Of a stretch of 16,714 nucleotides of DNA, positions 9,121 to 16,714 are shown in pieces (the stretch's first letter is position 1; each line of letters opens with the position of its first letter). The notes below the pieces were generated by a model. The model made no database searches. It was not told where the DNA came from and was given only the letters and a program-made list of their open reading frames with translations. The position numbers and the translations under genes are program-made. The DNA is from CAWUJK01 sp964586815 (GTDB lineage Bacteria; Patescibacteriota; Gracilibacteria; BD1-5; UBA6164): NCBI GenBank assembly GCA_964586815.1, contig CAZPIB010000018.1:1-16714 (forward strand), given 5' to 3'.

Positions 9121-9865
9121 TTTTCTTTTTTAATTTAAAATAAAAGTATAGTCAAATTATAATCATTGGTAGACTATATATTTGTCAAAGTGTAAAATAA
9201 TTTAGTATATATCAAATATGAGCATCTGGTTCTCTAAAAAATACTTCTACAAATATTCTAAATACTCAATACAAAATTAAAAATAGACTAGATATCATTC
9301 AAGGAACTAAACCCAGTTTATTTAAGGAATATTTATATAAAAAATTTAATATTATAAAAAGAACTGCTCCTTCTAAAAACATTTGAACTAAAGGAGAAGG
9401 AAATCTTCAATCTATATTTAATGGTCAATAATATCCACTAAATCATAAAAGCTCTCAGTTTAAATAATTTCAAAATCTTCCTAGTGCTAATCATATTGGA
9501 GCTACAAGTGCTACTTGATCAGCTAATTTATAAAAATTAATTTTATGAATTTTTGAAAATAAAATCATAGCTATAATTACTCAAATCATTCAACCATGAA
9601 AACTCATTCATCACTCCCATATTTTTAGAATTTCAATAGGATTTACTAGATAACTATCAAAATTATATAATAATATATATCATATTCTTCAACCTAAAAT
9701 TACTCAAATAACCATATAGATAAGTAAATCATCTAGTTTTTTTTCAGGTATTACTTTTCTTAATTTGATTATATAGTATCAAATTAAAAATCCTAAAGCA
9801 TACATAAGTCCATAATAACTTGGTGCAATTTGTATTCAAAATATGGTAATATCAAAGATTTTCAT
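9113..9865 (-). CDS. lgt: Prolipoprotein diacylglyceryl transferase
   Basis: This 250-aa integral membrane enzyme moves diacylglycerol from phosphatidylglycerol to the lipobox cysteine of prolipoproteins, the first step of lipoprotein maturation. Seven hydrophobic helices fit the family, as does the length. Key motifs are present: YYGLMYALGFLIGY in the first helix, GGRIGYILLYN, MSFHGGMIG with His90, the Lgt signature GLALGRFGNYLNGELLG with Arg130, Asn133 and Glu138, FREPDAHIG with Arg211, and FTLGQIYSLPM near the end. Nearly all signature glycines are TGA codons. The start is the first ATG of the frame, with the hydrophobic first helix right after it; no Shine-Dalgarno is seen. It overlaps the following rhomboid gene by 8 nt, forming an envelope-processing pair. 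It is divergent from the M23 endopeptidase gene. Confidence 0.97.
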
Positions 9866-9975
9866 ATATTATTGACTATTTTAGTAAATATTGTATAAAT
9901 TAGTTATACAGGTAATTTGACTTTTATTAAAAATTATTAATAAATAATAAAAATAAAGTTATATGATTATAAAGG

Positions 9976-9992
9976 GAATACAGTATGTATTC
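9976..9992. repeat. 17-nt inverted repeat, possible operator
   Basis: GAATAC and GTATTC are exact reverse complements around a 5-nt centre AGTAT, located 33 nt upstream of the -35 box of the M23 gene. It could be a regulator binding site for the divergent pair; function is inferred from position alone. Confidence 0.35.
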
Positions 9993-10024
9993 AATATAAA
10001 TATATTATAAAATAAATTAAATAA

Positions 10025-10053
10025 TTGACAAGCATATAAATATATGTTGTAAT
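10025..10053 (+). promoter_or_regulatory. Strong sigma-70-type promoter for the M23 endopeptidase gene
   Basis: The -35 box TTGACA (10025-10030) is a perfect consensus. It is followed by a 17-nt spacer and TGTAAT (10048-10053), five of six consensus bases. Transcription would start near 10060, leaving a leader of about 230 nt before the ATG at 10291. This is the best promoter match in the window. Confidence 0.65.
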
Positions 10054-10290
10054 ATTTGTACAAGAAATAAATTAAGTATATAAATTATTAAAAGTCAAAT
10101 GACTTATATTTTATATATTATATTTAAATATATTAATAATACCAATTACTGATTTTGGCAGAAAAGTAATTTAAAAAATTAAGTATTTTAACACATATTA
10201 TTTAGATAATAAGGCAAAAATTCTAAATTACATATTTTATTATATATAAAACAATAACATTTGAAAATTTATTTCAAAAATAAAATTATT

Positions 10291-12237
10291 ATGAACAATA
10301 CATTAAACATAAAAAAGATTATTTCAGGTATTACACTTATTACAATACTTTGATCTAATTTAGCATTTGTAGGTATGGCAAATGCATCAAATATTTGAGA
10401 GAATAAATTTCAATTTCCTCTTAAAACAGTTTCAAAATTAGAATGTAGATTTACTCATTTTGATAAGTTGTCTGCTAATTGTAAACAACAAATGCCCATT
10501 CTTGAAACTAAAGATTATAAAAAATATGTAAAAAAGAATTGAGGTCACAATGATTATAGAAGATTTTATACTGTTTTATGGTGAGCAAGTTATAAATATG
10601 GTTGGGATGTATGATATGGTTGACATCCAGGTACTGATATAGCTGTTGCAAGATGAACTCCAGTATATGCTATGTCATACTGAAAAGTAACTAATGCTAG
10701 AAAAATGCTATGATGGGGAAATACCGTTACAATTGAGCATTTTATAGAATGACAAAAAATCTTTTCAAACTATTCTCATTTAGATAAAATTTTAGTAAAA
10801 AAGTGAGATAGAGTAAAAATGTGAAAACAAATTTGAACAGTAGGTTCTACTGGTAACTCTACTGGTAATCATCTTCATTTTCAAATAGATTTGGAAACTC
10901 CTTTTAATCCTTTCTTTTATGATAGAAAAACTTGTCCTTTTTCTTTTAATACAATTACAGAAGAGTGAGTATGTTTTGATGAATTAGCTAGAAATACTGT
11001 AGACCCTCTAAAATTTTTTGAAACCAACTGAACTATATTAAGAAGCTTAGATCCACCTAAACAAATTAAAATTCCTAGAAATATTACAAAATCAAGTAAC
11101 TCAAATAAAAGTTCACTAACTATAAAAGATAGAACTTCAATTTGGAATAGAACAGTTCATATCGGATATTCAAAGTCTGATATAAAAGAAGTTCAGCAAA
11201 TATTAAAAGATATGAATCTATATTCTTGAAGAATAACTTGAGATTACAGAGATATTGAAAATATAATATTTGCATTTCAAATAGATTCAGGAATTTTAAC
11301 AAGTAGGTCTGATATTTGAGCTGGTTGGTTTTGACCAAGAACAAGAGCAGCACTTAAAAAATCTTTTGATAAAAAATGATTAAAAAATAAAAAAATAAAA
11401 AACAGAGATACGACTTCTAGGTCCTCTAATATAAAAATACAAAAAATAGAAAGAAAGAATTTAAAAACAAGAAAACAATTAAAACAAGAAGAAATAAATA
11501 GATTTTTAAGAAATCATGAGTTTCAATTTAATTTAAATAGTGCTTGAGAAAATATAATAGTTTGAAAAACTTCAACAATAAATTTAAAAATTTTAAGAAA
11601 AAATGATAGAAGACAAAGATTTTTTAAATGAACAACTCCCTATAATATTACAATTGTTACTGATAAAGATATAATTAGACCATTCCCTAGACAATTTTTT
11701 TCAATGGCTTGATGAGAAAGAAATATTACTCTTAATTGATTAAAGCCTTGAATATCAAATGTAACTATACTCTTAGGTAATCAAATTATAAAACAATATA
11801 AAATAAGGGTTTATGATGCAAATGAAAAAATTTACTTAGAATCAGGTATGATTTATTGACAAAGTAATATAGTAGCCTGAGAAAGACAACAATGAATTGC
11901 TATCTTTAGTGATAAAACTAAAAAAAGATTAATTTGAGTAAGATATTCTTGAACCTACAAAATTAAATGAATTTGAGATACAAAAATTTGTGTAAAAACT
12001 GGTTCCCCAAGACATATTTTAAGAATCCACCAAAGAAAGTGTAGGCCTGAAGAATTTAAATCTGAAATAAGATTTGATTTTAACCAAACAGTTGCTTGAG
12101 TATTATTATTTGACTATAAATCATTTTGATGAGACTGAAAAGTAAAAATCATAAATATACATAATAATAATGTTTTAGCTACAAGGGCACTTAATGTCTT
12201 TGCTAATAAAAGTTGAATTATATCTTATGTAAGGTAA
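10291..12237 (+). CDS. Secreted M23-family peptidoglycan endopeptidase with peptidoglycan-binding domain
   Basis: A 648-aa exported protein, probably cutting peptide cross-links in peptidoglycan. The N-terminus has basic residues, a hydrophobic core (about 10-28) and a likely signal peptidase site after MANA near residue 32. The LytM/M23 domain spans about 90-215: zinc ligands His112 and Asp116 in GGHPGTDIAV, then GTPVYAMSYGKVTNA, GNTVTIEH, YSHLDKILVKKGDRV, GTVGSTGNSTG, and the catalytic HLHF (His194, His196). A PG_binding_1-like domain covers about 290-355 (EVQQILKDMNLYSG, ITGDY, AFQIDSGI, GWFGPRTRAAL). A Lys/Arg-rich linker follows (360-410), then a long beta-rich C-terminal region I do not recognise, ending without a sorting signal. 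Four cysteines sit in or near the M23 domain. The gene is monocistronic in appearance, driven by a strong promoter with a long leader. The substrate could be its own wall or that of a host cell; that is inference. Confidence 0.93.
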
Positions 12238-12317
12238 AAAATATAACTAAGTCTTTATTAAAAAAAATTGAATTAAAATACAAAAAAAACTTTAAAAATT
12301 AATAATAAAAAAATACT

Positions 12318-12659
12318 ATGAAAACAATACAAACACTAAATTTAACTGCAATAAATAATGCAGAAAATAAATATAATTCTACTACTAATACTAGTAATAC
12401 ATATAAAACACAAATCCTAGAAATTTTAGATGATCCAAAAACTACATTGTCTGATTTTATAGATGAACAATTTACTGCTATTGCTTTATCAAGACTACTA
12501 TGATTAAAGCCTTGATCAATGCTAGTTGAGCAAATGAAATATTTATTTTGATGACTAAATAAGCAAAATAAAGCTGAATATCCTAAAATTATAAGTAATA
12601 TAAGTTTTACTTGAGCTCCTAATTTAGAACCAAAAGTTTTAGGCTGATTAGCAGCATAA
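12318..12659 (+). CDS. Hypothetical protein, 113 aa, orphan with its own terminator
   Basis: I do not recognise this protein. It has no signal peptide or membrane helix. The first 30 residues are polar and rich in Asn and Thr (AENKYNSTTNTSNTYKT). The middle is probably helical (QILEILDD, LSDFIDEQFTAIALSRLLGL). Then come KPGSMLVEQMKYLFGGLNKQNK and an unusual tail, ISFTGAPNLEPKVLGGLAA. The frame needs TGA as Gly at four or more positions after residue 61; without recoding it would end there. It sits 80 nt after the M23 gene and 31 nt before a strong hairpin terminator, so transcription through it ends there. It could be a co-transcribed partner of the M23 gene or a separate short transcript. 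It is likely real because its frame is intact only under code 25 and it is followed by a terminator. Confidence 0.65.
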
Positions 12660-12690
12660 ATTACATAATGATTTTTTATTGAAATAAACA

Positions 12691-12720
12691 AAAGCTAGAT
12701 TTGCCTAATCTAGCTTTTTT
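12691..12720 (+). terminator. Intrinsic terminator after the 113-aa gene
   Basis: An 11-bp perfect stem, AAAGCTAGATT (12691-12701) and AATCTAGCTTT (12707-12717), encloses the loop TGCCT, and the T run continues to 12720. This is a clear rho-independent terminator on the plus strand separating the M23 region from ftsK. Confidence 0.9.
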
Positions 12721-12733
12721 AATTGAAAAAATA

Positions 12734-12760
12734 TTGAAAAAATTAATATTTGTATATAAT
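12734..12760 (+). promoter_or_regulatory. Candidate promoter for ftsK
   Basis: TTGAAA (12734-12739) and a perfect TATAAT (12755-12760) are 15 nt apart, slightly short of optimal. Being just after the terminator and about 43 nt before the ftsK GTG makes it the likely promoter of the ftsK-yidD-rlmE set. Confidence 0.42.
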
Positions 12761-12802
12761 ATTTTCATATATAAATGAATTAAAAGTTAATTAAAAAGAA
12801 AA

Positions 12803-15025
12803 GTGGTAAGAAAAAAACAGATAAAAATATCTCCTGAAATAAAAAATGTAATATTTGCTAGTATAGCTCTTTTTTTGGGAATTATGGCTTTACTCGCTGA
12901 TGAAACTAGTTGATGATTATTTTGAGAGTATTTACAAAATGGATTATTTAGTTTATTTTGAGAATATTATAAATGGATTTTTTCTCCAGTTTTAATTCTA
13001 TTTTCTATTTATTTATTTACAAAAAAAGATATAAATTTTGATTTATATAGATTTTTTTGATTATTATTTAATTTTACTTGAATAACAACACTTATTTGAT
13101 TATTTTATTTCTTATTTACAAATGAAAAGTATTTTGCTATTTTTAACTTATTTAATAGTTTAGAAATTTATTTAGGAAATGTTTGAATATTTATGATCTT
13201 TTCTATATTATATATATTTTCTTTAATAATTTTATTTAAGTTTTCACCAATTAAGTTTTTATGAACTATAGGTAATAATTTTAAAGATTTAAAAAATCAC
13301 TTTTCATCAGATGTAAAATTAGCCAAATCAAACTATAAACAAGTTTGAAGAATTATAACAAGAGATAAAGAAGTAAATAAAGCTAAGAAAAAACAAGAAG
13401 AATATGAAAAAATGTTAGAAGATTTACAAAAAGAAAAAGCAGAGTTAGCAAAAGCAAAACAACCTAAGCAACTAAAAATTAGTGATGCAACTAAAAAAAT
13501 AAAAGTAGAAAAAAAATCAGGTTTTTGAAGTTTATTTTCAGCTAAGCCTCATTCAGTACAAACTAAAGATATTAAAATAAAGAAAATTATTAAAGAAAAT
13601 TTTAATAATTGGGTGTTACCAGAAGTAAGTTTACTTGAAGATATAGGATGAAAAATTATTTATGATGAAAATGAAATTAGAAGAAAAGAAATAGAAATTC
13701 AAGAAAAATTATTACAATTTAGGATAGAGGTTGAAATGCTAGGTTATCAAGTTGGACCTACTGTTATTCAATATAGACTTATGCCTAAGGCTTGAGTAGC
13801 ATTAAAAAAGATTATAAATTTAAAAAAAGATTTAACACTAGCTCTTAGAGCCAAAAATATAAGAATTCAAGCACCTATTCCTGGTCTTTGAGCTGTTTGA
13901 ATAGAAGTTCCAAATGATAATAGACAAACTGTATGATTAAAAGAAGTTATAAATTCTAGACAATTTAGAGATAAAAAATTAGATATACCTCTTGCTTTAT
14001 GAAAAGATGTTTCTGGAAATATTATAGTAGGGGATTTAGCAAAAATGCCACATTTACTTATAGCTGGGCAAACTGGTTCAGGTAAATCTGTATGAATGAA
14101 TGGTTTTCTTATATCTATGCTTTATAAATTTTCTCCTAGTGAATTAAAATTTATAATGATAGATCCAAAAAGAGTAGAGCTTTCTGTTTATAATTGAATT
14201 CCTCATCTTCTTACTCCTGTTATTACAAGTCCTGACAAAGCTTTAAATTCTCTTAAATGGTGTGTAGCTGAAATGCTTAGAAGATATGATTTAGCTGTAA
14301 AAATGAAAGCCAGAAATCTTTGAGAATATAATGCAAAAGTTTCAAAACAAGAAAAATTGCCTTATATAGTAATAGTTATTGATGAGCTTGCTGATTTAAT
14401 GATGAGTGGTAATAAAAAAGAAGTTGAATCTAGTATTGCAAGAATAGCACAAATGGCAAGAGCTGTTTGAATGCATTTAATTGTAGCAACTCAAAGACCA
14501 TCTGTTGATGTTATTACTTGATTAATTAAGGCAAATATACCTTCAAGAATTGCTTTCACAGTTGCTAGTCAAATAGATAGTCAAACAGTTTTAGGTAAAA
14601 AATGAGCTGAAGATTTACTTGGTAGATGAGATATGCTTTATTATCCAACTGGCTCTATGGATCCAGAAAGAGTACAATGAGTATTAGTTGAAACTTCAGA
14701 AGTTGAGACTGTTGTAAACAAACTTAAACTTACAATAGATCCAAATATGCTTTCAAATATGCAGGATAATACAATTGTTAACCCTATTTCAAAAAATGCT
14801 TGAAGTATAATGGAATGATATAAATGAGACCAAGATGAAGATTCGCAAATAATAGAAAAGGCTATTGAGGTAGTAAAACAAGCAAAAAAAGGTTCAACTT
14901 CACTTATCCAAAGAAAGTTATGACTTTGATATGCTAGAGCTGCAAAAATTCTTGATATTCTTGAAGAGCTTTGAGTAGTTGGGCCAAGTAATTGAAGTAA
15001 GCCTAGAGAGGTATATGTTGATTAA
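12803..15025 (+). CDS. ftsK: DNA translocase FtsK/SpoIIIE
   Basis: A 740-aa ATP-driven DNA pump that clears and aligns chromosome ends at the division septum. Four membrane helices occupy about residues 13-155, followed by a Lys/Glu-rich coiled linker (about 175-235). The motor begins near residue 260 (alpha domain, with EVEMLGYQVGPTVIQYRLMPKAGV). The beta RecA-like domain has Walker A GQTGSGKS at 422-429, MIDPKRVELSVY, Walker B YIVIVIDELADLM near 520-532, and HLIVATQRPSVDVITGLIKANIPSRIAF. The C-terminal gamma winged helix (about 680-740) has STSLIQRKLGLGYARAAKILDILEELG, which in the family recognises KOPS. I chose the GTG at 12803: an in-frame TAA lies at 12788, the start gives a basic N-terminus before the first helix, and the next ATG is inside that helix. 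An A/G-rich AAAAAGAAAA precedes it. Confidence 0.97.
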
Positions 15026-15032
15026 TCAAAAT

Positions 15033-15278
15033 ATGTGTAAATATTGTATTAAAAAATCTATAAAATTAATAGAAATCTATCAGGATACTATAAGTCCTGA
15101 CTATTCTAAGTGGTGAAAATATAGATATCCAGCAGGGTATTGTAAATACACACCAACTTGTAGTGAATATGTAAAAATTTCAATAAAAAAATATTGATTT
15201 ATAAAAGGCTGGATAAAGTGAATATGGAGAATTATTAGATGTAATCCTTTTTCAAAATGATGAATTGATAAACCTTAA
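15033..15278 (+). CDS. yidD: Membrane protein insertion efficiency factor YidD
   Basis: The 81-aa product matches the DUF37/YidD family in full: an amphipathic N-terminal helix, IYQDTISP, then YRYPAGYCKYTPTCSEYVKISIKKYGFIKGWIKGIWRIIRCNPF with a final KGGIDKP. The family motif CRFxPTCSxYxxxAxxxxGxxxGxxLxxxRxxRCxPxxxGGxDP is clear, including all three expected Cys. YidD is a peripheral inner-membrane protein that helps YidC/Sec insert proteins. It is too short for many gene finders, and its four internal TGA codons make it invisible under the standard code. I use the ATG at 15033, which gives a normal-length N-terminus; an in-frame ATG at 15015 would overlap ftsK by 11 nt and add six residues. 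It follows ftsK directly, so they are probably co-transcribed. Confidence 0.95.
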
Positions 15279-15316
15279 AAAATAATTTATTTAATATTTA
15301 AAATAATAATTATAAT

Positions 15317-16021
15317 ATGTGAAACTTTCAATTGAAATCATTTACAAGAAGATGAGATACTTCTAATAAAAGAAAAGATACAACGCTTTACTCTACAAAA
15401 ACTATAAAAAATAAAAAACCAGCACCATATCAAATACATGATATTTATTTTCAAAAAGCAAAAAGAGAATGATATAGAGCAAGAAGTGTTTATAAACTAA
15501 TAGAAATTCAAGATAAATTTGAAATTATAAAACCTTGAATGAATATTTGTGATGTTTGAGCAGCTCCTGGTAGTTTTATACAATTTACAAAAAAAATAAT
15601 AAAAGATACTGGTCAAATTGTTTGAATTGATCTAAAAAAAATTGATAAATATTCTCAATCAAATATAAATACAATTATTCATTCTATTTTTGATTTTGAT
15701 ACTTTAAGACCAAAAGTTGAAGAATTTATATGAGAATGAAATAAATTTAATTTAATTTTATCTGATATTTGACCAAATACAACTGGTAGAAAAGAGGTTG
15801 ATCAATATAATTCTATTGAACTTAATATTGCTATAGTTGAATTTTCAAATCATTTTTTAAAAAAATGATGAAATCTTTTATTAAAAGTATTTAAATGAGA
15901 AGATTTTGGTGATTTATTAAATATAATAAATAAAAATTTTATTAAATTTACTGAATATAAACCAAAAGCATGTAGAGATAGGAGTTTTGAAGAATATATT
16001 ATTTGTTATAGAAAAAAGTAA
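15317..16021 (+). CDS. rlmE: 23S rRNA (uridine-2'-O-)-methyltransferase RlmE/FtsJ-like
   Basis: A 234-aa SAM-dependent 2'-O-ribose methyltransferase, probably acting on the 23S rRNA A-loop uridine (U2552 in E. coli). The catalytic K-D-K-E set is present: Lys60 in REGYRARSVYKL, Asp150 in LILSDIGPN, Lys190 in LLLKVFKGEDF, and Glu225 in RDRSFEEY. The SAM-binding motif is MNICDVGAAPGSFIQF (75-90), with VGIDLKKI after it. The N-terminus has about 35 extra basic residues (FTRRGDTSNKRKDTT) compared with E. coli RlmE, possibly an rRNA-binding extension. The second codon is TGA (Gly). I took the ATG at 15317; a GTG at 15319 is out of frame. It follows yidD by 38 nt, and its stop overlaps the next start by one base (TAATG). 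Confidence 0.93.
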
Positions 16022-16714
16022 TGAGCAATAAAACAACTGCCTTTGAGGTAAAAAATCTTTTTTATATTATAATTTTTATTTTTTTACTTTTTCCTAAAGT
16101 TTTATTTGCAACTATAGGGGATTTTTCTAATCCTTGAAAATCTTGTAAAGAAATCATTGAAGTAAATCCTTCTGCTACTACAGGGATTTACTATTTACAA
16201 AGCCCTATTATGTCATCTCCAGAACAAATGTATTGTAATATGGATATAGATGGTGGATGATGGATGTTGTTATTTCAAAGAGCTTGATGAACAACAAATC
16301 AAGAAAGCTGTGGGAGTGACTTGAATAGTTTTTTACAAAATACTTGCTGAACAGTAAATAATTTAGCTTATGGAGATTCATATAGCTCTGATGTAGATAA
16401 TACTTTATGAAAATATGGATTTTGAGAGTATTTATTTATTCAAGAAAATAGTTCTTGAATAAAAGATATAGATGATTGATTTATTCTTCATACAAGAAAT
16501 AATATTTTTCCAAATAATAATACAGCCTTACAAGAATTTTATTTTGAAAAAGTATGTGATATTAATAATATAAATTGTGATGCTACGTGATGAATATGGA
16601 AATATACAGGCACATCTTGGTTTAATAGTTCATTATGTAATGCAAATAATTATGCAGGCTCAACACAGTATAAGTGAAATTACTGATATTGTCACAATGG
16701 TCATGGTAATTATA
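16021..16714 (+). CDS. Exported protein with fibrinogen-like (GGGW) domain, C-terminus outside window
   Basis: The visible 231 residues begin with a short polar N-terminus and a hydrophobic segment (residues 13-30, FYIIIFIFLLFPKVLFA), a probable signal peptide or anchor. From about residue 40 the sequence follows the opening of a fibrinogen-related domain: SCKEIIEVNP, ATTGIYYLQSP, then MYCNMDIDGGGWMLLFQRAG (70-89), close to the family's VYCDMxTDGGGWTVxQRR. Later come an aromatic/Gly-rich stretch with GGIWKYTGTSWF and paired cysteines (71, 97, 109, 179, 186, 206, 224), likely disulphides. Known bacterial relatives with a YCDxxxxGGGW motif are surface proteins, and the animal fold binds sugars or proteins; a role in contacting a partner cell is inference. 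The TAATG overlap with rlmE suggests translation coupling. The gene continues past the window. Confidence 0.85.

Larger units (their letters stand above)
9866..10290. other. 425-nt divergent intergenic region (lgt / M23 gene)
   Basis: No gene is supported here; the longest plus-strand reading from an ATG near 9963 is 15 codons. The region holds an inverted repeat GAATAC-AGTAT-GTATTC (9976-9992), a strong plus-strand promoter (10025-10053), and then a leader of about 230 nt containing several inverted repeats: AAGTCA-AA-TGACTT (10092-10105), ATTACT...AGTAAT (10145-10170), and ATTTAGA...TCTAAAT (10200-10228). I saw no match to a riboswitch I know. The lgt promoter must also lie in the left part, but I could not pick it out. 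Confidence 0.6.

Noticed and set aside
9963..10010. Possible leader peptide of 15 codons before the M23 gene
   Set aside because: It lies upstream of the likely promoter, has no ribosome binding site, and such short frames are expected by chance.
11120..11353. Minus-strand 77-codon open frame inside the M23 gene
   Set aside because: It lies wholly inside the confident M23/peptidoglycan-binding coding region, in antisense, with no recognisable features.
12299..12691. Minus-strand 130-codon open frame with Leu/Val-rich segments over the 113-aa gene
   Set aside because: It is antisense to a plus-strand gene that is followed by a proper terminator, and its hydrophobic look is what the complement of polar Asn/Lys codons gives; it would also run against that terminator.
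16021..16110. Type IV prepilin signal at the N-terminus of the fibrinogen-like protein
   Set aside because: There is no Gly followed by Phe-Thr-Leu-x-Glu with a Glu at +5; the segment looks like an ordinary signal peptide or anchor.
1..16714. Phage, insertion sequence, CRISPR array or toxin-antitoxin system
   Set aside because: No transposase, integrase, regularly spaced repeats or recognisable toxin pair was seen; base and codon use are uniform across the window.

Overview
This window is AT-rich and looks like Candidate Phyla Radiation DNA that uses genetic code 25, in which UGA is read as glycine (Gracilibacteria/BD1-5 or Absconditabacteria/SR1). The sequence shows this directly. Read with the standard code, almost every gene shatters at TGA. 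With TGA as glycine, complete conserved proteins appear, and the TGA codons fall on invariant glycines such as TopA DREGE, the methyltransferase loop DLGSGRG, RlmE DVGAAPG and the Lgt glycines. All 14 genes whose end is visible stop at TAA. Arginine is written almost only as AGA/AGG; I found one in-frame CGN codon. CpG is very rare, and no start is preceded by an obvious Shine-Dalgarno sequence. The window alone does not separate Gracilibacteria from Absconditabacteria.

Layout. A partial mechanosensitive-channel-like membrane protein on the minus strand (1-735) diverges from a plus-strand cluster: holA (DNA polymerase III delta), murD, and a membrane-anchored methyltransferase. A tRNA-dihydrouridine synthase (minus) converges on that cluster. 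It diverges from a small unrecognised protein whose C-terminal half resembles a glycosyltransferase lobe, followed by topA. topA meets a minus-strand block at a perfect 40-nt palindromic terminator. Transcribed from the right, the minus block is lgt, a rhomboid protease overlapping lgt by 8 nt, and an unknown 172-aa protein. A 425-nt gap follows. It holds the best promoter in the window (TTGACA-17-TGTAAT) and a leader of about 230 nt ahead of a secreted M23 endopeptidase with a peptidoglycan-binding domain. A small orphan gene with its own terminator comes next, then a compact set: ftsK, yidD, rlmE, and a secreted protein with a fibrinogen-like fold that runs off the window end.

How it fits together. 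Much of the content concerns the cell envelope: MurD builds peptidoglycan precursor, the M23 protein probably cuts peptidoglycan, Lgt lipidates lipoproteins, the rhomboid cleaves membrane proteins, YidD assists membrane insertion, and the channel-like protein may relieve turgor. HolA, TopA and FtsK serve DNA replication, supercoiling and segregation; Dus and RlmE modify RNA. There are no phage genes, insertion sequences, CRISPR arrays, tRNAs or rRNAs that I can see. The least ordinary items are the fibrinogen-like exported protein, the lone CGA codon, the minimal GT-B-like protein, and the long leader of the M23 gene.
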